The position numbers were made by a program, and so were the translations under genes. Shown here piece after piece: positions 1 to 7,109 of a stretch of 10,765 nucleotides of DNA. Where the stretch lies: NCBI GenBank assembly GCA_937981945.1, contig CALJNJ010000250.1:1-10765 (forward strand), written 5' to 3'. The stretch is from an uncultured Caulobacterales bacterium (GTDB taxonomy: Bacteria > Pseudomonadota > Alphaproteobacteria > Caulobacterales > Maricaulaceae). Numbering within the stretch: position 1 is the stretch's first letter; every line of letters begins with the position of its first letter. The notes beneath the pieces are model-generated. The model ran no database searches, was not told where the DNA came from, and worked only from the letters and a program-made list of their open reading frames with translations.

Positions 1-558
1 CAATGCGATGGCCGGGTTTACTTCGCCGGTCTTTGCCGCATATGCCACTAAAGCCGCCCAGTTAAACGTCATGCCGAGCCAAACTTGAGGCCACCATGTT
101 ATGCGTTTCATAAACGGATAAGCGGCGACCAATGGGATAGAGCATAGGGCAATGAATTGTGCCGTCCGCGGCAAAGCGAGCAAAACTAACAGACCGACAA
201 AACATTGGGCAATAAGCCATATCCAAGCTTGCTTTACGGCAACAGTTCCGGCCGGAATTGGGCGTAAGGCCGTTCGTTCGACTTTGGCGTCTAAATCCCG
301 ATCAACAATATCATTGTAAGTGCATCCGGCGCCGCGCATGGCGACAGATCCGATGAAAATTAGGCCGGCCCATTTGAGATCTGCCGGTTCCAAACCATGA
401 GAGAGCGACGCGAAGGCCAGAGCAATCCACCCCGGCAAACATAACAGCCAATATCCGATCGGGCGGTCGAGACGGGAAAGTTGCAAATAGGGAATCCATT
501 TTGCCGGCATGCGATATACCCAATGGTTCTTATCCGCGTCTTTAATGGTTTGGGTCAT
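1..558 (-). CDS. ubiA: 4-hydroxybenzoate polyprenyltransferase UbiA (3' end cut by window)
   Basis: Integral inner-membrane prenyltransferase that attaches the polyprenyl tail to 4-hydroxybenzoate in ubiquinone synthesis. Reading the minus strand from the ATG at 558 gives 186 codons, open to the window edge; the family is usually about 290-310 residues, so roughly the N-terminal 60% is present. Seen directly: the RLDRPIGYWLL segment (residues 29-39) that begins UbiA proteins, hydrophobic helices at about 35-52, 63-74 and 111-128, and the Mg-diphosphate-binding Asp motif YNDIVDRDLD (81-90) followed by KVERTALRPIPAG. It diverges from rsmE across only 53 bp, so the two promoters must lie almost back to back. 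The UbiA superfamily includes other prenyltransferases, but the N-terminal signature and Asp motif fit UbiA itself. Confidence 0.96.
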   Translation of the reverse strand, partial: MTQTIKDADKNHWVYRMPAKWIPYLQLSRLDRPIGYWLLCLPGWIALAFASLSHGLEPADLKWAGLIFIGSVAMRGAGCTYNDIVDRDLDAKVERTALRPIPAGTVAVKQAWIWLIAQCFVGLLVLLALPRTAQFIALCSIPLVAAYPFMKRITWWPQVWLGMTFNWAALVAYAAKTGEVNPAIAL

Positions 559-611
559 AAGCTCGTTTTATTCTGCTTCGCAAATATAACAAGTGACGTT
601 AAGAAGACGCC

Positions 612-1346
612 ATGCGGGAAAACTACACACTGACTCGACTGTTTTTGGATATGGAGCTCGCCGAAGGGCGTTCGGCAGACTTGTCCAAAGAACAAGCCCA
701 TTATTTGGCCAATGTGCTGCGCAGGGCCGAAGGCAGTGAATTGCGGGTTTTCAACGGCAAAGCCGGTGAATGGCGCGCGGTCGTAACGGATATTTCCCGA
801 AAGTCTGCGACCCTCGAGGTTAAAACCCAATTGCGCGCGCCCAAAGCCTGCCCGGATATTTGGCTGTGTTTTGCGCCGGTCAAAAAACATCGCAATGCTT
901 TTATTCTTGAGAAAGCGACCGAGCTGGGCGTCGCAGTCCTGCAGCCGGTTATCACGGCGCGAACTCAGCACGGAAAACTGCGCTTGGATAAAATGCGCGG
1001 CCAAATTATCGAAGCCGCTGAGCAGACAGAACGGCTTGATCTGCCGATTTTGCAAGAGACAACAAATCTTGAAAAAATGATCGCTGAATGGCCCCAAGAC
1101 AGAATATTGTTATTCGCGGATGAGGGCGGCGATGCCGCGCCCGCCTTGCCCGTCCTAAACGATATCTCAGCTCCGGCCGCTCTTTTAGTCGGACCTGAAG
1201 GCGGCTTTACGGATAAAGAGCGCGGCCTTTTGCGGGAGCAGTCTTTCGTAAAACCGGTATCGCTTGGTCCGCGCATCCTCCGGGCCGATACGGCCGCCTT
1301 ATCTCTGCTGACTTTATGGCAGGCAACACAAGGGGATTGGCGTTGA
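612..1346 (+). CDS. rsmE: 16S rRNA (uracil1498-N3)-methyltransferase RsmE
   Basis: SPOUT-class methyltransferase that uses S-adenosylmethionine to methylate N3 of U1498 in 16S rRNA of the 30S subunit. The 244-residue product has the family's usual length. The N-terminal PUA-like part carries RLFLD (9-13) and HYLANVLRR (30-38). The C-terminal trefoil knot carries GPEGGF (194-199) and LGPRILRADTA (218-228), the SAM-binding loops; the D in ADTA replaces the E of the more common ETA. The start at 612 is chosen because RLF normally lies close to the N-terminus and AAGAAG (602-607) lies just upstream. A second ATG at 651 would cut into the conserved region. The stop overlaps the next gene's TTG start. 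Confidence 0.96.
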   Translation: MRENYTLTRLFLDMELAEGRSADLSKEQAHYLANVLRRAEGSELRVFNGKAGEWRAVVTDISRKSATLEVKTQLRAPKACPDIWLCFAPVKKHRNAFILEKATELGVAVLQPVITARTQHGKLRLDKMRGQIIEAAEQTERLDLPILQETTNLEKMIAEWPQDRILLFADEGGDAAPALPVLNDISAPAALLVGPEGGFTDKERGLLREQSFVKPVSLGPRILRADTAALSLLTLWQATQGDWR

Positions 1347-1909
1347 CCGTAAATTTGGACATGCAAAAATCCCGGTCGCGAATTCAGGCCAAGCAAGTGC
1401 GCGCCAAGGCTTATGACCCGGCGGCGCCTTTCGAACTGATCAGGCATTTTCCGGCGCCGGATTTCAAAGACTTTGTTGTGGGCGGGTTTTGGCCGATCCA
1501 AAGCGAGCTCGATCTTCGCCCTCTGATGTCGGCGCTTGAAGCTATGGGGCATAAACTGGCTTTGCCGTGCACACCGCGCCCCGGCAATCCGCTAACCTTT
1601 AGGGCCTGGTCAACATCGGACGCGCTTAAAAAAGGACCTCACAACACGCGCGAGCCTTTTGCAGACAAAGAAGAATTATTCCCCGATTTAGTGTTCGTCC
1701 CGCTCCTGGCCTTTACGGAGCGGGGGGAGCGTTTGGGGTATGGAGGCGGATTTTATGATCGTACGCTTGCCAAATTGCGGGCGCGTAAAAAGGTTTTTGC
1801 TTGCGGAGTCGCTTACGCCGCGCAACAAGCAGATCATCTGCCTGTAGGGCCTCATGATGCGCCTTTATCGGGCATGCTAACGGAAAAAGAATTTAGAAAG
1901 TTTCCATGA
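1343..1909 (+). CDS. fau: 5-formyltetrahydrofolate cyclo-ligase (TTG start)
   Basis: Converts 5-formyltetrahydrofolate to 5,10-methenyltetrahydrofolate with ATP, recovering folate from its storage form; cytosolic. The 188-residue product fits the family (about 180-200). The signature VFVPLLAF followed by RLGYGGGFYDR (YGGGFYDR at 133-140) is intact, and the N-terminus is basic (KSRSR, KQVRAK) as expected for the nucleotide-binding end. The TTG at 1343 is preferred: AGGGG (1331-1335) sits 7 bases upstream, and the TTGA overlap with the rsmE stop resembles the ATGA coupling seen elsewhere in this operon. An in-frame ATG at 1316 lies inside rsmE, and the ATG at 1361 lacks a ribosome site. The gene overlaps the following phosphoesterase by 4 bases. 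Confidence 0.93.
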   Translation: MTVNLDMQKSRSRIQAKQVRAKAYDPAAPFELIRHFPAPDFKDFVVGGFWPIQSELDLRPLMSALEAMGHKLALPCTPRPGNPLTFRAWSTSDALKKGPHNTREPFADKEELFPDLVFVPLLAFTERGERLGYGGGFYDRTLAKLRARKKVFACGVAYAAQQADHLPVGPHDAPLSGMLTEKEFRKFP

Positions 1910-2706
1910 AAGTTTTATTTTTAGGAGATGTTGTCGGCAAGGCCGGCCGTAAAGCCATCGCGGCCTATTTGCCGAGCCTACGAAAAGAGTTGGAGCTGGA
2001 CGCCGTCATTTGTAACGCCGAAAACATGGCGGGCGGCTTTGGGATTACACCGGCGACCTGCCGGGAGCTTTACGATTCCGGTGTCGACATTATCACTTTG
2101 GGAAATCACAGTTTTGACAATCCGCAGGGTATTTCTGCGATCGAAAATGACGAGAGAATTTTGCGCCCGGTCAATTACCCCAAAGGCACGGTTCCCGGCC
2201 GCGGCGTCGGCCTTTACGAAATTGGTAATCACCGCATCATGGTTATAAACGTATTGGGCCGGGTTTTTATGGATTCGCTGGATGATCCGTTTGCAGCCGT
2301 CGGCAAAGAAATCGACTCCGCGCCCCTGGGCGAAGTTGCCGACTTCATCATGGTGGATATTCACGCTGAAGCCACATCTGAAAAACAAGGCATGGGATAT
2401 TTTTGCGACGGACGCGCCTCACTCGTTGCAGGGACGCACACGCATACGCCGACTGCGGATACAAGGATATTGCCCCAAGGCACCGGCTTTCAGACGGATG
2501 CGGGAATGTGCGGAGATTATAACTCCATTATCGGCATGGATGTTGAGGAGCCGCTTCACCGCTTTACCAAACGATTGCGTTCAGCCCGTTTCGAACCGGC
2601 TTCGGGCGAGGGAACACTCTCAGGCGTTTACGCAGAAACCGGCGCAGACGGACTCGCCGTTGACGTCCGGCCCATTCGCCGCGGCGGGTTTTTGAGCGAG
2701 GCGTAA
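1906..2706 (+). CDS. TIGR00282/YmdB-family metallophosphoesterase
   Basis: Dinuclear-metal phosphoesterase of the family whose Bacillus subtilis member YmdB hydrolyses 2',3'-cyclic nucleotides and influences biofilm choice and RNA turnover; the alphaproteobacterial substrate is not established. The 266-residue length is typical. Metal ligands are visible: GDVVG with D8, NAEN with E39 and N40, GNHSFD with N67 and H68, H153 in VDIHAEAT, and H178 and H180 in GTHTHTPT. The family more often has GNHTWD, so the SF here is a mild variant. The ATG overlaps the preceding stop as ATGA, implying coupled translation with the folate enzyme. The stop leaves one base before the next gene's TTG. Confidence 0.93.
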   Translation: MKVLFLGDVVGKAGRKAIAAYLPSLRKELELDAVICNAENMAGGFGITPATCRELYDSGVDIITLGNHSFDNPQGISAIENDERILRPVNYPKGTVPGRGVGLYEIGNHRIMVINVLGRVFMDSLDDPFAAVGKEIDSAPLGEVADFIMVDIHAEATSEKQGMGYFCDGRASLVAGTHTHTPTADTRILPQGTGFQTDAGMCGDYNSIIGMDVEEPLHRFTKRLRSARFEPASGEGTLSGVYAETGADGLAVDVRPIRRGGFLSEA

Positions 2707-2707
2707 A

Positions 2708-3511
2708 TTGGTAGGTTTTTTCAGTCGTTTTTTTGGAAAAGGTTCGAACAAAGCCAAAGCCCAACCGGCAGAAGTTCAGAAAGATATTCTTCAAAACGCC
2801 AAAGAAAAGTTTGGATTTGAATGTATTAAGGTGCACGGAAAAGATGCCTGGTCAGAATGGCAGAAAATCAGAAGTGAGGGCGAATTTTATCCGGTGATTT
2901 TGGGGCCCGAGTCTGAAATTGAATATTTGTCTGACAATTTCGAATATCAGGATGTCTCGGATCTTTCGGGCGTTGATGACTTAGTTTTCCCGGATTTGTA
3001 TCTTGAAGAACTCAAAGTCGAAGCTGCCGCATATGACGACTCAGAGGACCCGTATAGTTTTGATCTCGAAGAGGCCGTTGAGTCACAATTAGCAGACTGG
3101 ACTGATGAAGCGTTTACTGACGGTCCGCCGGTAACAGAGCCAATTGTCGTTCAAAATTATAGCGGAAAGTACCACAAAGAGGTCTATTTGGCCAAAATCA
3201 AAACAGATGATTGGACGACCATTCCGGCTTTATTGCGCTTTGGCGGTTTCAATGCTTGTCCGGGCAATGAATGGCATGCCAGCGCCATTCGTCATTGGCG
3301 TGAAAAATACCAAGTTGAGCTGGTGAGCCTGACCCATGACATATTAGAATTACGGGCCGGAAAACGACCGCAAACCAAGGAAGATGCGGTCCGTCTTTCT
3401 ATGGAACAGTATTTTTATTGCTCCGATATTGTTTCTCAGGGCGTTGATGATCCCAACAATCTGGCTAAAATCCTAATGGCGCAAGATTTCTGGTATTTTT
3501 GGTGGGATTAA
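2708..3511 (+). CDS. DUF4253 domain protein (TTG start)
   Basis: Function unknown. The 267-residue product ends in the DUF4253 hallmark WYFWWD (262-267) and carries LRFGGFNACPG and WREKYQVELVSL upstream, plus an N-terminal part with a GFECIKV and YPVILGP pattern. The middle (about 90-150) is strongly acidic. No signal peptide or membrane helix is seen, so it is probably cytosolic. The TTG at 2708 is the start: GAGG (2698-2701) sits 6 bases upstream, and only one base separates it from the preceding stop. Three hand-counted 60-base lines inside the gene (2761, 2881, 2941) hold 23, 23 and 27 G+C, against 33 in sample lines of each neighbouring gene. This lower GC suggests it joined the operon later. 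The family assignment is from recalled motifs. Confidence 0.82.
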   Translation: MVGFFSRFFGKGSNKAKAQPAEVQKDILQNAKEKFGFECIKVHGKDAWSEWQKIRSEGEFYPVILGPESEIEYLSDNFEYQDVSDLSGVDDLVFPDLYLEELKVEAAAYDDSEDPYSFDLEEAVESQLADWTDEAFTDGPPVTEPIVVQNYSGKYHKEVYLAKIKTDDWTTIPALLRFGGFNACPGNEWHASAIRHWREKYQVELVSLTHDILELRAGKRPQTKEDAVRLSMEQYFYCSDIVSQGVDDPNNLAKILMAQDFWYFWWD

Positions 3512-3594
3512 TTTTAAGCCGCGTTGACCCCCTTGCCCCGCGCGGTCTCATTGCCTAAATACACGCCAAATAAGTAACAAAATAGGGATTCCTC

Positions 3595-4368
3595 ATGGCA
3601 GGTCACTCCAAATGGGCCAATATCCAGCACCGTAAAGGTCGTCAGGATAAGGCCCGCTCTAAGCTATTCTCAAAATTGTCCAAAGATATTGCTATTGCCG
3701 CAAAAATGGGCGGCGGGGATCCGGACATGAATCCGCGTCTGCGTTTGGCAATTAACAATGCCAAAGGGCAGTCTATGCCCAAAGACAATATTCAGCGCGC
3801 CATCGACAAAGGTGCCGGCGGTGACGGAGCCGATTACGAAGAGCTGCGCTATGAAGGTTTCGGTCCTTCCGGGATCGGCTTTATCGTCGAATGTTCAACG
3901 GACAATACGAATAGATCAGCAATGGAAGTGCGGACGGCATTTTCCAAAAACGGCGGCAATATGGGCGAGACCGGTTCCGTGGCCTTTATGTTCGATCAAG
4001 TGGGCAAGATTGAATATGATCTGGCCAAGGCCGATGAAGACACCATGATGGAAGCGGCCATTGAAGCCGGCGCCGATGATGTGGAACATGACGAGCCTGC
4101 CGATGATCAATGGGCGGAATATGAACCGGTTCATACCGTCTATACGATGCGGGATGATTTGGGCGCCGTTGCGGCAGAGCTTGAGAAAACATTCGGCGAA
4201 GCCAAATCCGTCAATTTGATCTGGAAACCGCAAAACGAAATCGCCGCCCCAGACAAAGCGTCGACAATTGTAAAATTAGTCGAAGCGCTGGAAGACTTAG
4301 ACGACGTTCAAAATGTCTACCATAATTTTGAAATGTCCGAAGACGCCATGGCGGCGTTGGAGGATTAA
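3595..4368 (+). CDS. yebC: YebC/PmpR (TACO1) family protein
   Basis: YebC/TACO1 proteins were long annotated as transcriptional regulators; members have since been shown to assist translation through difficult stretches such as polyproline. Which role applies here cannot be told from sequence. The 257-residue product (family about 240-250) starts with the nearly invariant MAGHSKWANIQHRKG, followed by KDNIQRAIDKG, YEGFGPSGIGFIVE and GGNMGETGSVAFMF, covering the three family domains. AGGGA lies 7 bases before the ATG at 3595. The 83 bp before it contain a poor promoter candidate (TTGCCC at 3533, TAAATA at 3556, 17-base spacer) that I do not list separately. Its stop codon lies in the T-tract of the opposite-strand terminator that follows. 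Confidence 0.96.
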   Translation: MAGHSKWANIQHRKGRQDKARSKLFSKLSKDIAIAAKMGGGDPDMNPRLRLAINNAKGQSMPKDNIQRAIDKGAGGDGADYEELRYEGFGPSGIGFIVECSTDNTNRSAMEVRTAFSKNGGNMGETGSVAFMFDQVGKIEYDLAKADEDTMMEAAIEAGADDVEHDEPADDQWAEYEPVHTVYTMRDDLGAVAAELEKTFGEAKSVNLIWKPQNEIAAPDKASTIVKLVEALEDLDDVQNVYHNFEMSEDAMAALED

Positions 4369-4405
4369 AAATAAAAGACGCTGCGGCGTGGGGGACACCG
4401 CAGCG
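4366..4405 (-). terminator. Rho-independent terminator for the minus-strand gene at 4446-5093
   Basis: Perfect 8-bp stem CGCTGCGG (4379-4386) and CCGCAGCG (4398-4405) with an 11-base loop. Read on the minus strand it is followed by a T-rich run (complement of 4367-4378). That is the classic intrinsic terminator layout, about 40 bases past the minus-strand stop. The T-run reaches the yebC stop codon at 4366-4368. On the plus strand the stem is followed by no T-run, so it would end yebC transcription less well. Confidence 0.85.
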
Positions 4406-4413
4406 CGAGGAGT

Positions 4414-4433
4414 GAGCCGGGAGAGATCGGCTC
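4414..4433. repeat. Second inverted repeat between yebC and the minus-strand secreted protein
   Basis: GAGCCG (4414-4419) and CGGCTC (4428-4433) form a 6-bp perfect stem with an 8-base loop, next to the terminator. There is no T-run on either side. It may help end transcription from either direction or protect mRNA 3' ends. Confidence 0.5.
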
Positions 4434-4445
4434 GAGGGGACTCTT

Positions 4446-5093
4446 TTAGGCTTGATCTTGCTTGGCTGACAGATCGCTGATCATGTCGCCGACGCGGTCT
4501 GCCAGTTGACCGATATTATATTCAATATTATCCGCCGTTACGGCTCCGATGACGTCACCGGTGTAAGCGTTGACCAGTAAAGCTTTTGCTTTCGCTTCAC
4601 TCCAACTTTCGCAACCGTCACGCACGGTCAGGCCTGTTTCATGTAAGGCTTTTTTGCCAAAACCGGCCCAACCGGCGTCCGGCCCCACGCCGTATATCAG
4701 AACATATTCAATGCCTTCCGCGGCTGCCGTCAGACGAATTTCATCAATTTTATTGTCAGTGTCCTGACCCTGAAACGGGATTTCAGGGATGTATTTGATA
4801 TAGTTGGCGGCGCCGAGCTGAATAATTTCGTGATCCGTCCGGCGATCCAAAAAATTCCAATCAACGGTTTCCGTATAAGGCGTTTCAATTAAGCGGCCGC
4901 CATCGACACGGGCCACGGCGATCGTCGCCTTATCGGATAGAATTGGCGTGACAATCTCTTCAAATTCGACAGGATTTGTTTCAAAAAGTTGAAAGTCTCC
5001 AAATCCGGCTTCCAGCGGATCCTCCGGGGATAGAGCTCCCGCTGATCCGGCCACGGACAGGGCCAATAGTGTGCTCGCAAAAAACTTTTTAAT
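4446..5093 (-). CDS. Secreted hypothetical protein, CsgG/GNA1162-like layout (probable ATT start)
   Basis: Not a family I can name. The product starts (I/M)KKFFASTLLALSVAGSAGA, a clean Sec signal peptide with an AGA cleavage site near residue 20, leaving about 195 periplasmic residues. The mature part has ATIAVARV (56-63), EYVLIYGV (129-136) and ALLVNAYTGD (171-180), a spacing reminiscent of CsgG/GNA1162/LpoB-type domains and shared with the lipoprotein at 8073-8849. Start choice: a perfect AAGGAGG (5099-5105) lies 5 bases before ATT at 5093, exactly where MKKFF would begin. The nearest ATG (5129) has no ribosome site and would add 12 residues; a further ATG at 5192 would add 33. A strong terminator follows, and the gene at 5251-5751 lies upstream on the same strand. 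Confidence 0.78.
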   Translation of the reverse strand: MKKFFASTLLALSVAGSAGALSPEDPLEAGFGDFQLFETNPVEFEEIVTPILSDKATIAVARVDGGRLIETPYTETVDWNFLDRRTDHEIIQLGAANYIKYIPEIPFQGQDTDNKIDEIRLTAAAEGIEYVLIYGVGPDAGWAGFGKKALHETGLTVRDGCESWSEAKAKALLVNAYTGDVIGAVTADNIEYNIGQLADRVGDMISDLSAKQDQA

Positions 5094-5105
5094 AAGTGCC
5101 TCCTT
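5091..5105 (-). promoter_or_regulatory. Strong Shine-Dalgarno leading to an ATT codon
   Basis: On the minus strand AAGGAGG (5105-5099) is followed by 5 bases and then ATT AAA AAG (from 5093). No ATG, GTG or TTG lies at a usable distance. This site decides the start of the secreted protein. If the T at 5091 (plus-strand A) were a C in the plus strand, the codon would be ATG. Confidence 0.6.
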
Positions 5106-5212
5106 CAAATTTGCAGCGTTTGTTTCCATGCTGTTGTTATGACGAAGCAAAAGGGCGGAAAGAGGGGAGCCATAAGGAATTTTCAAGGCCATTTAACGGG
5201 GAATGCGGCAGG

Positions 5213-5255
5213 AATAAGTCTGCTGGCTGAAATAAGACCGCGATTATGACTTATT
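5213..5255. repeat. 8-bp inverted repeat at the end of the 5251-5751 gene
   Basis: AATAAGTC (5213-5220) and GACTTATT (5248-5255) are perfect inverted copies 27 bases apart. The right arm covers the stop codon of the minus-strand gene. It could be an mRNA 3' hairpin or an operator pair for the next minus-strand gene; there is no T-run. The long loop makes a chance match possible. Confidence 0.35.
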
Positions 5256-5751
5256 GCAGGCGTCTCGCGGCGCTCGATAATAAAAGACGCGAGTAAAGTT
5301 TGTGAAAAGGCATTAAAGCATGAAACACAAAAGGGGCGACTTTTTCAGCTTTGTGCAAATAGTCCACCGGAACAACCGCAGACCCAAAGTAAAGACAAGT
5401 GCCGGTGCTCGTGGCCTGCACCATAAACCAGGACCGGGTTCTTTTTTGGTAATCGCACATTAAAAGCTGATCGTGGGTTCTGTTTTCCACCGTCCAAGCC
5501 GCAAATTTTTCAGACTTTCCCGCGAGCATATTGTCCAGCTGTTTTGCATCTGACGGTTTGTTGAGGGCGATATTTAAAATAAACCGCTCTATGCCGAACA
5601 ACCGGCCTTGGTAAAAGCACCGTACAAAAGTTTCTAAATCGATGTCGCCGGGCAATTCCGCAAAATAGCAATCCGTGTAGTGCCCGGGTTTGCCGCTATA
5701 GGTCTGGAGTAATGCGTCCTTGGGTAAGGCTGATTTTAGGATCTGTGCCAT
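5251..5751 (-). CDS. Hypothetical protein, possibly DUF2867-like
   Basis: Not firmly recognised. The 166-residue product from the ATG at 5751 opens with a YTDCYFAELPGDIDLETF region, then FIRF-like hydrophobic stretches, an AWTVENRTHDQLLMCDYQKRT strand-rich region and a C-terminal ALMPFHKLYSRLLLSSAARRL helix. That order (a strand-rich core with a terminal P-x-H helix) recalls DUF2867-type proteins, from memory only. It has no signal peptide, no clear membrane span and no obvious catalytic motif. A TTG at 5778 would add 9 residues and overlap the longest HD reading frame by one base. Neither start has a clear ribosome site, so the start is uncertain. It is divergent from the HD gene and lies upstream of the secreted protein on the same strand. 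Confidence 0.7.
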   Translation of the reverse strand: MAQILKSALPKDALLQTYSGKPGHYTDCYFAELPGDIDLETFVRCFYQGRLFGIERFILNIALNKPSDAKQLDNMLAGKSEKFAAWTVENRTHDQLLMCDYQKRTRSWFMVQATSTGTCLYFGSAVVPVDYLHKAEKVAPFVFHALMPFHKLYSRLLLSSAARRLQ

Positions 5752-5864
5752 GAGTTGAATGTGGCACGCGACACCCAATGATCAATGCGGCGAATAGAAG
5801 CCTTGCATTTTTACGGGTTCACAAAGACCGCCGCCCGTTCAATGATGCGGTGAGGAATTTCGCT

Positions 5865-6476
5865 ATGATGAATTTCGAAAATTGGACAAAAATTATGCAA
5901 GCCTATGGGTTTGCGTCCGGCCGCAATGTTTGCGAAGAACTGATCGCTGCCCATCAATCTAAAGGACGGCATTACCACACGGACGAACATATTTCAGCTT
6001 GCCTTAGGCATTTGGAAAAAGTTCGCCATGATGTCACTGACTGGAAATCCTTGGCGCTGGCGTTCTGGTTTCATGACGCGGTCTACAAACCGTTTTCATC
6101 AACAAATGAACGGGACAGCGCGGATTGGGCCATCAGGTTTTTAAAAGCTAATCAAGCTTCAGCTGATCAAATCACCCGAATCGATGAGCTGATTATGGCG
6201 ACCTGCCATAACGGCGAAGCTTCGGATCATGATATGCAAATCCTTATCGATATTGATTTGTCGATTTTGGGCGCTCGGCCCGAAGTCTATAATGTTTACG
6301 AAGTGAATATTCGGAAAGAATATAAGCGTGTTCCGGGATTTATTTTCAAATCCAACAGGAAAAAAATCCTGCACAGCTTTTTGGCAAAGCCCAGGATTTA
6401 CGGCACGGATTATTTTTTTGAAAAACTGGAAACGACAGCGCGGGAAAATCTCCGCCGCGCCGCCGCGAATTTATAG
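5865..6476 (+). CDS. HD-superfamily metal-dependent phosphohydrolase (COG4339 type)
   Basis: Predicted cytosolic metal-dependent phosphohydrolase; substrate unknown. The 203-residue product shows the group's signatures in order: RHYHTDEH (35-42, with H38 and H42), AFWFHDAVY (66-74, the HD pair being H70-D71), STNERDSA (79-86), ATCHN (112-116), IDIDLSILG (128-136) and, near the end, YEVNIRKEY, FLAKPRIYGTDYFFEKLE and ARENL. The metal-binding residues look intact. The start at 5865 is preferred because GAGG (5852-5855) lies 9 bases upstream and family members begin near an N-terminal W..I/L segment; an ATG at 5778 would add 29 poorly conserved residues. It is the only plus-strand gene in the central block, and its stop is one base from the convergent stop of the FAS1 gene. 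Confidence 0.9.
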   Translation: MMNFENWTKIMQAYGFASGRNVCEELIAAHQSKGRHYHTDEHISACLRHLEKVRHDVTDWKSLALAFWFHDAVYKPFSSTNERDSADWAIRFLKANQASADQITRIDELIMATCHNGEASDHDMQILIDIDLSILGARPEVYNVYEVNIRKEYKRVPGFIFKSNRKKILHSFLAKPRIYGTDYFFEKLETTARENLRRAAANL

Positions 6477-6477
6477 T

Positions 6478-7047
6478 CTAAGATACCGGCAGAACAACTT
6501 TGTCGATAACGTGGACGACGCCATTAGAGGCGTCGAGATCCGTCGCGACGATTTTAGCTGCATTGCGGTTTTCATCAATCAGGTAAGGCGCCCCGTCGAT
6601 AATTTGAGCGGACAAGCTGCCGCCATTGACGGTTTTAATTGTATAGACGCCGCCATTACTTTGGATGGCTGACACCAGGTCAGCTGCTTTTACTTCGCCC
6701 GCGACCACATGATAGGTCAGAACGCTCTGAAGCTGAGATTTATTTTCCGGTTTTAGCAATGTCGGTACTGTTCCGTCCGGCAAATTGTCAAAAGCCATAT
6801 TGGTCGGTGCGAACACGGTAAACGGCCCGTCACCACCGAGTGTATCAACCAGATCTGCAGCTTTGACAGCCGCGACCAAGGTTGTGAAGTCGGCATTACC
6901 GGCGGCCAATGACACAATGTCAGTTTGGCTCATGGCGGCTTCTGAATGGTGAGATTTAGTCTTGTCGCAATTCCCGGCGAATGCAGGGCCAAAGCTGACA
7001 GCAGTAAAGGCAAGCGCCGAAACGGCGATTTTTGATATAGTTTTCAT
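6478..7047 (-). CDS. Secreted single-domain fasciclin (FAS1) protein
   Basis: FAS1 domains are about 140-residue extracellular modules tied to adhesion and surface contacts; the bacterial role here is unknown. The 189-residue product has a signal peptide ending GPAFA (cleavage near residue 24), a short polar stretch with one Cys (C27) and HH (33-34), and then one FAS1 domain (about 42-188). The H1 motif GPFTVFAPTNMAF (74-86), the YH motif LTYHVV (110-115) and the closing GVVHVIDKVVLPV are all present. GAGGAG (7055-7060) lies 7 bases before the ATG. Its leader block GAGGAGACAAC is identical to that of the FAS1 gene upstream. The two are tandem paralogues, separated by 150 bp holding a hairpin, repeats and a likely transcript end. 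Confidence 0.94.
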   Translation of the reverse strand: MKTISKIAVSALAFTAVSFGPAFAGNCDKTKSHHSEAAMSQTDIVSLAAGNADFTTLVAAVKAADLVDTLGGDGPFTVFAPTNMAFDNLPDGTVPTLLKPENKSQLQSVLTYHVVAGEVKAADLVSAIQSNGGVYTIKTVNGGSLSAQIIDGAPYLIDENRNAAKIVATDLDASNGVVHVIDKVVLPVS

Positions 7048-7060
7048 GAGTTGTCTCCTC

Positions 7061-7100
7061 AGTTTGGAAAGTTCGAGTTATCGAAAGTGCACTTCCAACT
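7061..7100 (-). promoter_or_regulatory. Imperfect leader hairpin abutting the ribosome site of the first FAS1 gene
   Basis: On the minus strand, AGTTGGAA (7100-7093) can pair with TTCCAAACT (7069-7061) with one bulge, and inside it TTCGA (7085-7081) pairs with TCGAA (7076-7072) around a TAAC loop. The hairpin ends directly at the GAGGAG Shine-Dalgarno. The DNA also holds a 10-bp palindrome AAGTGCACTT (7085-7094), so a protein-binding site is the alternative reading. Confidence 0.45.
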
Positions 7101-7109
7101 GTGTCTACG

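Noticed and set aside
555..1097. 180-codon minus-strand open frame over rsmE
   Set aside because: It lies fully opposite the well-supported rsmE and shows no recognisable motif.
1316..1342. ATG at 1316 as the start of 5-FCL
   Set aside because: It would overlap rsmE by 31 bases without a ribosome site; the TTG at 1343 has AGGGG and a 4-base overlap.
965..1552. 195-codon minus-strand open frame over rsmE and 5-FCL
   Set aside because: It crosses the junction of two genuine genes on the other strand and has a basic, low-complexity composition typical of shadow frames.
3519..3545. CCGCG/CGCGG inverted repeat between the DUF4253 gene and yebC as a terminator
   Set aside because: Five-bp stem with a long loop and no T-run; probably chance in a GC-rich patch.
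6328..6672. 114-codon plus-strand frame over the end of the HD gene and the FAS1 gene
   Set aside because: It overlaps two supported genes in other frames and has no ribosome site or motif.
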